A model generated the notes under the pieces. It was not told the origin of the DNA. It saw only the letters and a list, made by a program, of their open reading frames with translations, and searched no databases. The translations under genes were made by a program, and so were the position numbers. Source: Diphasiastrum complanatum (lineage: Eukaryota > Streptophyta > Lycopodiopsida > Lycopodiales > Lycopodiaceae). From it: a stretch of 64,000 bases of DNA. The stretch is from NCBI GenBank assembly GCA_029204225.1, contig CM055107.1:11789068-11853067 (forward strand), read 5' to 3'. Positions 24,101 to 38,300 of the stretch are shown here, one piece after another (within the stretch, counting starts at the first letter, position 1; each line of letters starts with the position of its first letter).

Positions 24101-27100
24101 TCTATCATGTGGTCTACCGAACTAGATGGCAGTAAACCATGAGGTAATTCTATTGGGAATACATCTTTAGATTCACTTATGATCTTATCTAAATTTATTG
24201 AGTTTAGAATTGCCGAGAATCACAACTATTTAGATACACATCAAAAACATCCACAATAGGAAGTACAAACATTGAAAAAACTTCATATTGTGAATAATCA
24301 AATGCTTCCATCATGTTAACTATAAAAATCGCATCCAATGGATGAACAAAATTATAGCCAAATAATGTAACTATTTTATCACCCTCCTTGAAAGTGAGAA
24401 CATGCTTTTTAAAATCAATAGCCAGAGAAGGCAACATATCCAAAAATTAAATCAATACATGCTAAGTTTAAAACATGAAAATTAACTAATTCTCTATGAT
24501 CTTGAATCTGCACTGGGAGATTCGGCACTTTAACATTCCAAGTCTCCAACTCAGCTCCTGAAGTAGTAAACTCGATATCTATGATTGTTGGCTTCGGTTG
24601 TCAGGCTGAGTTTCTGCACAAGACGAGAATTAATAAAATTAAGAGTAAAACCAATGTCTATTAGAATACTGACTTCTTGATCCTTAGCCTTTTGAACGAA
24701 ATAAATCGTTAGGCAAGAAAGTAGTACTAAAAGAACATTCACACTCACAATCACAATCATACAAGTTAATGTCCAAAGTTTTACCTTTACTACCAGGAAT
24801 TTCAATCATCTGTGCTGCAAGTTTCTTTCTTTCTAGACAAAATTTCATCATATGCCCAAGCTTGTTGCAAATGAACCATAGATTTGCCTTTTTAGCCTTG
24901 ATCCGGGACATAGAATTTTTCTTTTTCTTTTTCTTCTTCGGTTCCGATGCCATTTGATCCAATTCGTCAAATTACTTGGGAGCTCAATCTAGACCTCACT
25001 TCTTCCCCTTCTTGGTTCTCGAGGTGGATGGAATTTGTTGAAATTGCCTTTTAAGTAAGTGTAAGGTGAAACGACCTCCAGTGGCTATTCTTCAAAGATA
25101 AGCTCACATCATTGCATAAAGGCCTTGATGTAATGAAGACCATAACCTTGTTTTTCACAATGTTAGCTCCCAAACCCCATTTGGTACAAAAAGCATGAAG
25201 ATTGTCCAGCTATCTTTGTACACCCTCTCTAGTCATGGAGACTAGAACCACATCATCTACATAAAGAAGAATGGCAAGAAAACAACCCTCCTCCATGCCA
25301 GTGGTCCTCCATATCTGCTTTGAAATACCTTTGGCAATCCAGAAACAACCGAAACCTCTCTCAAAGAGTGCCATAATTACTAGAATTGTGTCATTAAAAC
25401 AACCAAGATCGCGTAGCCTCTAGATGAGTAAGGAAAGTGAGACTAAGTTAAAAGCTTTTCTAAAGTCAACGAAAGTGATCCCGCTCCCTCCTATGTCAAT
25501 CCACCTCAATGATAGCTGGGAGAGTAAAGTTATGATCTGTAGTGGAATAATGAGCCTTGAAATTTGCCTAGCCCGATGCATGTAGTCTCCTAGTCTCAAC
25601 CTCAAAACTCACCGCTGACTTGAGAATAGTACCATACAGCTTCGCAATAACATGTCCAATCATAAGTTATCCTTTCTCCTAAATCATTCTTTCAAATGGC
25701 TTATGTTGAATACAAGATGAACTCCAACTCCAACTCCAACTAGAAGATCTAGTGGCTTAGCAACCCTGCTGATTTCTATGCAACCTTGTAAGGACTAGTA
25801 CAACGAGGAGATAGCTTATGGCTTTCGAAGTATCTTAGAATCTTTTGGAATTTTAAAATACACCCAAGTTCCAACCTCAAATTCTCAAGGTGAGCAATTA
25901 CAGTTAGCAAAAAAATTGAGCTCTATCCTAAGCGGTTTTGTGCTTTCTTTGGCCACTTGTAGCATTTCTTGCATATCTTGCAAGAAATCGACTACAATTG
26001 GAACCTTAAGACCTTTTGAATCTGACAGAGTCTGGCAAATGTGGTTGAAAGCCATACATCAGCATTAAAGGATTAAAGGCAGACTACTTCACACTACTGT
26101 GCGCAAACCCAACCCTTGGGAAATACATTATCCAATCATACTAACTGTGAGATACAATGCCTGAAGCATATCCTCCATACTTTGTTTAAAACATTTTATC
26201 TGAAGAACTTGGACTAAGGCTTGTTTCAGGTTTTTCACAAACTGATTGCCAATACTTTTCAATGAACTTGGAGTCTCAAATCAATAACAATATCATTCAA
26301 CAAGCCATACAATTTAAAAAGTTGGGCTACTTCATATGCCTTAACAATAAAGTTAGTTGGTATAAATTGCACCATATTGGTTAGTCTGTCAACCACTACC
26401 CAAATAGCATCGTGACCTTCCATATTCTAGGGGTCTAGTCACAAAATCCATTGATATACTTTCCAAGTTCTTGCTGGAAATTTCCAAAGGATGTAAAAGA
26501 CTTGAAACTTTGAGTCGTTTTGCTTTGTTACACTGGCATGGTTCACAGCCTTAAACATATGCCTCAACTTGACCTCTCATCTTTGGTCAATAAAGTTGTG
26601 TCACTCATGCACTGGACCAAGTATCCCAGTGAGCATATAACCCGTGTCATGTTTGACCGGTCAACCCTGACATGTGTCGCTCATACACTGGACCAAGTGT
26701 CCCACTGAACATATGACACGTGTCCTATTGACTAGTCAACTCTCCTACTTTTTAGCAGGTCAGTCCAACCACTCCTAATAAATGACCCAGTACTCCATGC
26801 CAAAGCTAAGCACGACTCTGAGGTTCAATGCCAACTAATTACGGTTTATTTACAATTCACTTACAAAAGGTCACCATAGCCATTTCAATAATTACAAAAA
26901 TCGCAAAATGTACATCTATCTATGAAAATTGTAAATAACTAGAACAAGGAGTAAAAGTTGTAACATAGGGTGACTAGCAAAAGGTTGTCATGACACTACA
27001 ACAAGATTTGGGCCCTAAGGCCCTCCTTATCTGGCACACATAGCTTTTCCTTTTGAAAAAATAAGCCATTCCTTATGGAATATCAACTCGATACCTTATC

Positions 27101-28314
27101 TTTCGAGATTTTTTGGGATCCTACATCCCAAGGTTTGTACTATGGCATGCCCATGTTTGGGACTGATCTCGGTTAGCTATCCCGTAAAGAGGTCAGTAGG
27201 CCTACCTCAAGCCATAAATCAATTATGAATATGAGGGGTTGGAGCCCTCATGGTATTAAAGTTATCATAGGGGAAGTGGATGAGGTGGCCTAGTTTGGAT
27301 GTTGATGTGTCCAGTGTGGTGTCACAGTTCACTCCTAGTTGAGGAGGAGCCTTGGAGGGTATAAGTATATCCATAGGCCTCCCATGGAGGTGAACGAGAT
27401 TTGGAGATTGTAACTATATGCTGCTAGAGTGACATTTGTCTCCTATTGAGCATTGGTTGGTCCATAGCTTGGGGGCTAGATCTATTTGATCTCGGTTTGG
27501 TTGGGTAAGTTTGCGCACTATCCAATTTCCTTTGTGTCTATGGGTGCATCCTAGTCTTTGATCCCTGGAGGAGGACTTGAAAGTGGTATTAGAGCCAAAG
27601 CTAGTAGGAATTGTTGATGGAAAGCACATAAGAGGAATCCAAGAATTGGTGTGCGGATCTTCTGAAATGGGGTCTTGATTCCTGGAGAATGGAGCTAAAG
27701 TGGAAGAAAAAAATTGGTGGTTTGACTCACTTTGTTTTTTTCAATTTTAGGGTTTCTCGAGAGGATTTGTGTTGCAAGGTAAGTGCACTACCAAGTTTTG
27801 CAACAAAGTTAAAAATCAAGCTTGGCTTTATCTTGCTGGTTTTTTGGCAAGCTTCAGTTTCTTGTTTTTGGAAAAAGCAGAGTCAAGATTGCTATTGAAA
27901 GGAAATTTCAAGCTTATGTTGAAAGATTTCACTATACTCTTTAAATCCTTTTGCCATTTGGTTATTTTGAAGCCTTATGGCATCTATTATGTAGTTTTTG
28001 GAAGTAATAGAAACAGCAGGGGGTAAAGAGAGCAGAGAAGTAAGGCATTAGCCATATGCTGTGCCTTAACTAAAGGGCAAAAAAGTATGGATTTAAAACC
28101 TGTCAAACCAAAGACTTTCCTGCAAAATGGATCTAGTACAGTACAATAGCAAGATAAAAGATGCAAAGAAGCTGTCAAACAGCCATGAAAGGCTGTTCTT
28201 TCTTTGTATACTTCTTTTTGGCTGGAAAAAACTACTCTTGCCATGAAAAGAACAGCAATTGAAAGTGTGTTAGTACCTACTGCAGGGGCACGATCCAAAC
28301 CCAAAACAGTTTGG

Positions 28315-28376
<62 letters not shown>

Positions 28377-29229
28377 GCTGCTGGGAAAGAAGCGGGAAAA
28401 GTGTGGAGACAGGCTCGGGGCTCAGGCAGCCCGAGCTCAAGTTCTCCACGACAGAGCGACCGAGGGGGGATAGTCTTAGATAAGTTGTTTTCCCACTTAC
28501 TGAATCGATTATACAGTTTTTATTGCAGTATTATGTCAGAATGAATGAATACTTCTCTGTTTTATTGTAAAGCACAAACATTTGAATACTCTTAAGTGTT
28601 TCAAGCTTGGCTTGTAACCATATTAGGCGTGCATTAAACCAACTTGCTAGGTTCTTGGAGAAGACTTTGCTTCCTCTCCCAATATTGGACCGGTCTCTCT
28701 TGTCATGGGCGGACCGATCGATTCAAACCACTTGACACGCTAAGCCAAACGGTTATGAAATTCCATAAAAGGAATAAGTAGCGCTCTAATCATATGCAAT
28801 ACTTGTTTAACCTATTAAAATCTGTTAATTCATAATGTCCCCAAGGCAAAACGAATTTCATTGGTCCTCTTGTTTCAAGAAGGTAAAGCTTCCTCCGGGT
28901 GGAGGGAACTTCCTTCAAAACCAACAAAGTGGCCGGATTCCTTGCGGATCCCAAAAGCTTTCATTGTTGTTCTTGACTCGAAATGAATATTTGTTTTATC
29001 GAACGCCGAATTGGCAAACATGAATTAGCAACCAATGTCCAAGAATTCATGTAAATTTTGGCCAAACAATACCTACCATAGCTTTGCAATTCGTGCAATT
29101 AAGTACCAAACATGAAACACACAACCATGTTAAGATTAAAAAAAATCCATAATGTGATCTTTTCTTTCTTTGTCTTGATAATTTGAATCCTCTGCACTAT
29201 TCCTCTCCTTGAGCACTATCGACTCCACA

Positions 29230-29300
<71 letters not shown>

Positions 29301-32300
29301 GTAAGCTTATTTTACAAAGATGAGATCAATTGGTGGTAGGGGTTTAGGTGGTGTGTGTGCGGCATGTCTATACAAAGAATTCCTATGCCAAGTTCTCATA
29401 GTAGTTAGACAAGATGAGTAGGTACATTACATGTGGATCAAACACACATGGATGTGTCATTGGTCTAGAGAGGGATGTGTACATTGCAGCATGTTACCTT
29501 CCAAAGACCTCCTTGTATCAAAGATAGATGTTTCTTGTTTGCTGGTATATCATTTGCCATCATAACATTTTCAGAGAGAGGAGATGTATTCTTTTGGGTG
29601 ACTTTATCAATCAAACAAGAGGACAAAAAATTGACTGAATATCAACGTCACCAATCTAAAACACGACTTTGAAACTATAGAAACAAGGATAAAACTTGAA
29701 AATGTTAAAATCTTACGATTTTTTGTCACCAAACTTCCACCATTCTGGCTCATACCACTTATGTTTCCTGTGGATCGAACAAGAAATATGACCATGAGAA
29801 TCAATATTTAGTGTATTTTGCATGACAATCGAGTCTAACAAGCCCCTATTTATAGCATGCATTTCTAAGTCAAGCTAATAAACTCTTCAAACCCATCAAC
29901 AAAATCTTTCAAAACTCAACTGATGGCTTTGCATAAGAAATCAAAGCAAATGGGAAGAGCAAGGATATGATTGTCTCATGCTTATTGCAGATTCACCTTA
30001 CGATTGTACTCCTTTATTTATCATGCATTCATGCACACAAACAAAGCCATCTAGGCATTTGACTTACGGATCACTGAACACCTCTCCTGATTTCATACAT
30101 CCCACATAAACACGTGGTTTATCCCAATGAGTGGCTAGCATTTCTCCTAACTTATCTGCATCAATAGCAATACATGTGCCAATGTGACAAACTACCTCAA
30201 AAATATCAAAAGACAGCATGTTCCAGATTTATAGAGGACTAACGTAACTTATAACTGGATCACAATGCCTTCTAAATACATAGGATAGCCTCCAAGATGA
30301 TGAACACTAAAATTGGCCATATTTTTCAAAATTTTGTACAAGCTTGCTTGAGCAGAACTCTACAAACATTTCCAGATGAAACTTTACCAACATTTACAAA
30401 GACATTGTCATCGACTTTAACATAAAAGTCAGCATCCCATTTTTCCACTGCAATGCTGAAAAAAGCTTTTGTCTTTCTAGAAAGTGCCTCAACGTCCTCG
30501 ATATGATCACTCTGCAAAAATCATGTTGCCATGAAATGAACCAAAATGACCATTTTACTTAATTTTCCAGCTATAACTTGAATAGAATATGACACAATAC
30601 CAATAGCAATAGTATTGATATGCTATATTGCAAAGGAACAAGTTTCACCAACTACAGAATCTATCAAGCTTCACCAACCCAAGGATTTACCATTCATCTC
30701 CTTAGAAATGAATGTGCCAACTTGATTTTACAATTTGAAATCTGAAAGCAAACTTAGCCTAACTACAAATTACCTGAAAGAAATCCATGGCACGTGTGGT
30801 ACCATGTGAATCAACCCTAGCAAAAATATGCCATAGCAAAAAAGAAATTTGTCTCGACATTTTAGATGCATTTGAAACGTGGACATTTGAAACACGTTCA
30901 AAAACGTTTCAAACGTGTTTGAAGGTCATAACGATAGGCTAGTTGTTGAGGTTTGTCCTAGAGACTAGTGTTAGAGTTTCTAGAGATGGTACACCAACAA
31001 TGGACAATAGGAGGAGAAATTGCTAAGTTTAGTCGGTTAGGGACTCTTGGGCTGTGAGTATAAGTAGCCTAAGGTGAATCCATTTGTGAATCTCTAATTC
31101 CTATCATGGATCCAACATATTCGATGTGAGCGGCAGGTCTAGAGGTCATAGGACCAGTTCGAGACGGTCGATGACTCCCCATCAGAGGCACTTGAAGCCA
31201 GTAGTGTCTAGGTGTGTTGCAGTTGCAACTTGGTGTACTTGCACGGGACATGCTACGTGGCGAGTTTGGTAGAGCCGATGTACAACTGACCAAGTTAACC
31301 CGTAATTTGCCGGGCAATGACTAAGGTTATTCGGCATGTGACCGGTGTGGTTTGGTCTTATAGCCACGTGTATGGTGGGCATGGGGGTGGCATAGCATTA
31401 AGACACTGTATTCTTGGGTCAATAGGGGTAGACTTGGTAGGCGAAGTGGACTGATCACCCACATGAGCGTCAAGGGCCCTCGAACCAAAATAGCAAGCAG
31501 TGGGCTTAAAGGCTTGCCTATGGATGGGAGGAGATGCATTCTACACACTGGCTAGGTTGGGGAGAGGAGCTTGGAGCTCTTGGCTTCTAATATTTGATAT
31601 CACTGCTCAAGGTAAAACACATTCTAGAGAGAGAAAGTCCAGTTTTAGAGAGTGTGAAAAAAAACACTATTTCCTCTTCTTTCTTGGGGGGTTTTCGGAG
31701 GGAAGAGTTGTAGATGCATCTGTGGGGGTGAAAGGCAGCATTACAGGTCTAATAATTCTGTTTTTAAGAGGTGAAAATCCTGATTTTCCACAATCAGATT
31801 CACCTCTACTTAGAAGGGCAAAAATACAAAAATGTTCATAACTTCTAAACGGGTTGGTGGATCCCCACGAAATTTAGAACCCACTATTACTACTAAATCG
31901 CTGCCCTACAGGTACGACTATAACTTCTAATGAATCTATTATGATTTTTTCTATCAAATTAATCAAACAACATGGATTTTCAATTGTGACATAAGAACTG
32001 GATGTATTGCAACAACATGAATCCATGGAAATTGGATAAATCATTCAAGTTGGTATGATGTCGCGAAAGGAGACAAAAGAGGATATTGCGACAATACCCT
32101 CTACCTATTTCATGCGTAATTGTTTGCCGAAAAGCATTATGGTATTTCATCAACCTCTTCTTCATGATGGATTATCGTTCTCATTCCTTGTCACTCTAAT
32201 CTGATTTTTCATCTACATCCATTCATTTATCCAATTGTTGTAGATTAGAATTGTGTTTACAAGTATGTGGTTGCATCCACTAAGTCTTGTGCTTGTAATT

Positions 32301-35300
32301 CATCTTGTTTGTACATGCTACTTATTGAATACAACTCTATGTTTTTTATTGTATTCAGTATTATGTCAAAATGAATGTATGCTTTTCTGATCAACTGTTA
32401 TATTTTCGTTCTCTTATAGTTTTGTCAGATCTATCACTGCTCAGCAAAGCTACCCAACACATGAGAAGGAACTATATGCGATAGACATTCACTCAATGTA
32501 TGGTGACACTATTTATACAGTGCTGAATTTATGTTTATACCGATCATCATACTCTTAAGTACTTCCCCGATCAGCCAGAGTTAAAGGCTCACCAGGCACG
32601 GTGGGCTGAGCTGATGCAGGAATTTCATTTGGAGATTCTGTATCAGAAAGGGAAGGAGAATGTGGTCGTGGGTGCATTGTCTCGTATAATGTATCGAATG
32701 TCTTTCACAATTGTTGAAAGCGAGCTCATTAATGAGATTAGATAGGCTCAACAAAGAGGTGAGCATTGCCAATGTGTGTGGCCTAGTGCACGTGTCATTA
32801 CCAATATTTCGGATGGAGCAACCATGTCTATCTCCTCTAATGAGACACACATATCTTGCATGCACCATAGAGGGAGGTATGCTAAAGAGAAATGGAAAAT
32901 ATTACATGCCAGACATGAACGGAATTCGCCGTAAGATCCTTCATGAGTGTCATGATCGTCCGTGCGCAGGGCATCTTGAAATGGATAAGACATCTGAGTG
33001 AGTTAGTCAACACTTCTTTTGGCCACGTATGCGGTGAGACATTAGAGAGTACATCCAGTGTTGCATGCCTTGCCAGGTGAACAAGAGCGGAGACTTATCT
33101 ACGTAAAAATCGCTCGTACAGGGAGTTCGAGAGAGGTGATATGGTCTTTTTGCTAGTGCCACCTAGATCTAAGGTGATGAGAGTGGCAAGTGTCTATCAC
33201 CAAGGTATTGTGGACCATGGCAAATCAGTGAGCAAAAAGTACGGAATATATGAAGTGGCCAAAATTGTTTGAAACAATAATAATGTGGGCAACAGCTACA
33301 ATATCATCTATAGATTTTTTGATTCTTCAAGCATTGCATGACAAATCCACATAGTGCGTTGGCGTGAGAGAAATACAGTTCTCTCACGAATTGTGTCTTG
33401 CTTACTAGCGGACTTTTGGATCTACAGATCCTCTACAGAATTGTCTCGCACGCTGGCGGACATGTATTCTGTATTTTTCGTCTTCTGACTTCTTGTCTTG
33501 TTTACTAGCATTGGTATTATGCATCAAACATAAAGTATATAGTTTGCAAACTTTTTCGTGTCATGTCGTGTAGCTTACAGATTAGAAAGATTATACATCT
33601 ACAACTAATCGCGAATTACAAGAGTGGCAGATTAGCCACGATCTAGAATACTTCTGCTGATGTCATGATATTTGATCAAATATTTGTACCCCATGGTACT
33701 TGGCTGATCTTCTTAGCCGTTCGTGGAGCAAGAAAGATATTGTGTCGCAAAACAATTTTGTGTCGTGTGTCGCGAAATTGTTCGCGAACAATTTCGTTTC
33801 TTGTGTCTTTTTTAGTCAAAATCTGTGCATGGCTTTGGCACTAGAAACATTTTGTTTCTTCATATCCCTCTCAAAGCATGGTAGCTTGACGACTCCAAGA
33901 CTACTCCTCTGTTTCTCGAATAGACCTTTGTCTAGGGCCTTTGCGAAAATGTCAACAACCGTCTTTCGTTTCAATGAAGGTGGTCTGCAGCATCTTCTTC
34001 CTTGATCGCAATGTGTTTCGTCCTTGAGTGAAACACAGGGTCTTTTGTCAGATGTATTGCAGATGTGTTGTCCATCTGCAAAACCAGAGGTTCATTCCTC
34101 GTTTCGCCCAATTCGTCAAAAAACTGTCTGAGCCAAATTATCTCATTGGCCATCTTTCTTGCTGCAACGTACTCTGCTTCGCAGGATGACTGAGCCACAA
34201 TCGTCTGCTTCTTGCTGACCCAGACACCTGACGCGATGGTGCATCCTCTTGAGACACTTTTGCAGTCGTCCTTGAGAGATGCCCAGCTAGCATCACTGTA
34301 GGAAAGCATCTGAAACCTTGCATCATGACAATAACACAAACCATAATCCTTTGTTTATTGAAGATATTGCAAAATTTGTTTTGCAATCTTCCAATGTGTC
34401 GAGCCTGGATTTGTGCAGAATTGGCTCCTGAACACAGCATAAGCAATGTCAGGACATGTGTTATCTGCAAGGTACATCAGCAATCCTATCAATTTCCTGT
34501 ATGGTGTGAGCTGCATCAATTCTCTCTCTTCTTCAGTCCTCAAACAATTTCCGTTCATCAGTACTGTTCCTGCAAGCATTGGAGTATTCGCTCCTTTACA
34601 ATTCAGCATCCCAAAATCCTCTAGGATTTTCTGGGTGTATCTGGACTGATGAAGGTACAACTTACCTCCCTCATAGTCCCTGTCAATCTGCAAGCCAAGG
34701 TAACACCTGGCTTCTCCCAGATCTACGATCTCGAAATGTTTCGAGATGTCATTCTTCACTTCAAAAATCAGCTTCTCACTTTTGCAGAGTATCAGAGTGT
34801 CGTCCACATACACAGCCACAATGATGATCTTCCCATCTGTAATTCTCACATACACATTGGAATCAGCCATTAGTGGCTTGAATCCCAAGGATTTCAGGGC
34901 TTGATCTTTCTTTTTGTACCATTGTCGAGCTGACTACTTTAGACCATAGATACTCCTATGCATTCTACATGCATAATTAGGAAGTGAATTCAAGACATAT
35001 CCTGGGGTTTTGATCCATGTAGACCTCTTCGTCTAACTCACCATGCAAGAAGGCTATCTTCTCGTCCACAATGGGGATCCTGAGGTCATAAGCAGTTGCA
35101 TATGCAAATAGTAAACGTAGGGACGAATGTTTCACGACAGGAGAGAAGGTTTCAGAATAATCAATACCATATCTTTGAGAGAATCCCTTCGCTACAAGTC
35201 TTGCCTTATATTTCGAAACATCTCCATCTGGTCCATACTTTAGCTTGTATACCCATTTGCATTTTACAGCCTTTCGCTTATCTGGTAATGGCTGCAACGT

Positions 35301-38300
35301 CCATACCTGGTTCTTCCTCATGGATTCCATCTCCTCGTTCATGGCTTGGATCCATTTGTCCTTCTCTGGACATTCAATTGCCTCCTCGAATGTCTGTGGT
35401 TCGCCACTGAATCCACAAAACTCTTCTGATGTAGAAGCAGAGCTGCCTGGCACATATCTTGCTGGCGCTCTTCGTTGTCTTGTCAACCTTCTAGGAGATC
35501 CTCCTGGAACTGCAATGCCTTTGCCTTTGTCTGCTCTGCTAGGTCCAGAACCATCTTGGTTTACAGGCACTGTAGCAGAAGGCTGCCTCTCGAATCTTTC
35601 GTCTTCTGATTCGTCACTCGAATGCGAAGCGACTCGAAAATCTTCGTTTTCGTGTTCGTCTTCTGCTTCCTCTGTCACAGGTGGCAGATCATAGTACTGT
35701 CTTTCAAGAACTTCATAGCTGACAGGATCATCGTTGGCCATCGTTCTACTCTCATCAAATCTGACATCTCTGACTGTCTTCACAGTGTTCGTCTTTGGCA
35801 TGTACACTCTGTAGTATGACGAATTGTTGTCATATCCTACAAGATATCCATGTTCAGCTTTCTCATCAAGCTTCTTTCGAAGCTTATCAGGAATATGTGC
35901 ATAAGCTGCACAGCCAAAGATTCTGATGTGAGTCAGACTGGGTTTTCTACCCCACCATAATTTGTGTGGTGTCGTGTGAGAGACACCAAACTTTCCTGTC
36001 ATGTTCTGAATGTATGCAACTATAGCTACTGCTTCAGCCCACAGTACCCTTGAGCTTTCGAATAGGCCATCATGCATTGGGAAGCTTCCATCAGAGTCCT
36101 ATTCTTTCTTTCTGCAACACCGTTGTGCTGCGGTGTGTAAGATGCAGTCCTTCTGTGAATGATACCATGATCATTGCAGAACTCAGTGAACCGATTTGAG
36201 ATGTATTCGCCACCTCGATCTGTCCTGATCTGCTTCACTTTGTTGCCAGTGCATATCTCTGCCCAATTCACATACTCTGTGAATTTGTCAAATGCTTCTG
36301 ATTTATTCTAAATAAAATACACTCTGGCAAATTTACTGTAATCATCAATGAAGATAATGTAATATTTTGAGCCTCCTATTGAGATCACATTGAAAGACTC
36401 ACAGATGTCATAATGCACTAACTCCAGAATCTTGGTCGTTCTGTAGGAGTCCTTGACAAATGGAGTGCGTGACATCTTACCTTTCAGACATGCATCACAG
36501 GTGGTCGAATTGTTCGCATTCGAGATGCTGACCCCTGTAATTGCTCCATGATGACTTGCTTGATATAGTGCCATTGAGTTCATATGGCAGTGAACCAATA
36601 CCGTTCACATGTTCTTCCATTTGCCTTTGCTGGTCCTCTCTGCTTGCTGATCACAATCCTATTTTCAATCTGACTTCCTCTTAGGCTTGAATTGTTTATC
36701 ATTCTGTGTTTACAGACGTCGGAATCCGACTGCATTCAAAAACGTCGCAATGCGACATCCACGTCACAGTGTTTGCGAATAGATCCTTCATCTTCCTTAC
36801 AAAAGAAGTGAGGTCTTTGCCATCCCACTGCAGATTTGTCAGATTTGACTGCGTGATTTCGTTGAAATCTCGTGAGTAGTGTATCCCAAATCTCCTTTGC
36901 TTTGGAGAGTGTAGTTAGGTCAAGTGTGAGGCTATCCTCGATGGATGATGATAGCAAGGCTACTACTGCCTTGTCATTTTTCTCCCTCCATTCGCGTAGC
37001 TCCTTGCCTGTTGTTGTAGGCATCTTCTCGGTGCCATCCACCCAGGGGAATAATCCTTCACCCTTTAGCATCAGCGAGGTCCTAACTCTCCATGCTAGAA
37101 AGTTAGAAATCCAGAACTGTACAGATCTTGGATTGCATGCTGCTGATTGAAGCCATTGCTTCTGAATTTGTCTTTTCACTTCTTGATGGTTGATTGTTTG
37201 AATGCTTAGCCCCTTTGAACTGATAGCTTTTCGGCTATGTCAGACTATGCTTCTTGGTTTCCAAGGGGAGGCTCGAACCTGGCTATGTCAGACTATGACA
37301 AGGTAGGCTCTGATACCACTAATGCGAAAAAATGCAATCAGAAAATGCAAATCCCAGCTAGAACTCTGGTGACAAACTGATAAAAATAAATCTCAAACGA
37401 TTCGCGAAACTCGAATTATTTCTGTTCGAGAATAATTTGTGTTGGATCAATCAAGCTCTGAAACACAACGAAAACGAAACGAAGCAAAGCGAAGTGAAGC
37501 TTAAACGAGCCCTTACATTGATTCGTGCTGAAAGCATAGAGATCGCGAAATGACACGAAACGAAACGAAATGAAATGAAGCACAAGCATTCGCGAAAAGA
37601 TCAATTAAGCTCTGTAACAAGACGAGACGAGACGAAACGAAACAAAACTTAGGTGAGCTCTGAAATCTATTTACCCTTATGGCCAAGTGATCGCGAAGCG
37701 AAGCGAAGTGAAGCGAATTGAAGCGAAGCGAAACACGAAGCGAAAGGATTCGCGAACAAGATCAGTTCGTCAGGAATTCAGATATGATTGCTGGTCACTG
37801 CCGGCTATATCATTTCTACAATCCTTCAAAGAGTAGACAGACATTGTCGATCTACATTAACAAATTACTATAGCATTCAACAAGATCAAACCAAAGTGCA
37901 GAATTAAATGAGCAAGTGAATCAGACACACGAATTGTAGCAGACAAAAAATACATTCAAGATATAATGTGCACAACAGCTACAATATCATCTATTGATTT
38001 TCTTATTCTTCAAGCATTGCATGACAGATCCACGCGCAGTGCGTTGGCGTGAGAGAAATATAGTTCTCTCACGAATCGTGTCTCGCTTACTAGCGGACTT
38101 CTGGATCTACAGATCCTCTACAGAATTGTCTCGCACGCAGGCGGACATGTGTTCTGTATTTTTCGTCTTCTGACTTCTTGTCTTGTTTACTAGCATTGGT
38201 ATTATGCATCAAACATAAAGTATGTAGTTCGCGAACTTTTTCGTGTCGCGTCGTGTAACTTACAGATTAGAAAGATTATACATCTACAACTAATCGCGAA

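Noticed and set aside
34355-36077. Long ORFs as host genes
   Set aside because: They carry copia integrase, YVDD reverse transcriptase and RNase H motifs and lie between LTR copies.
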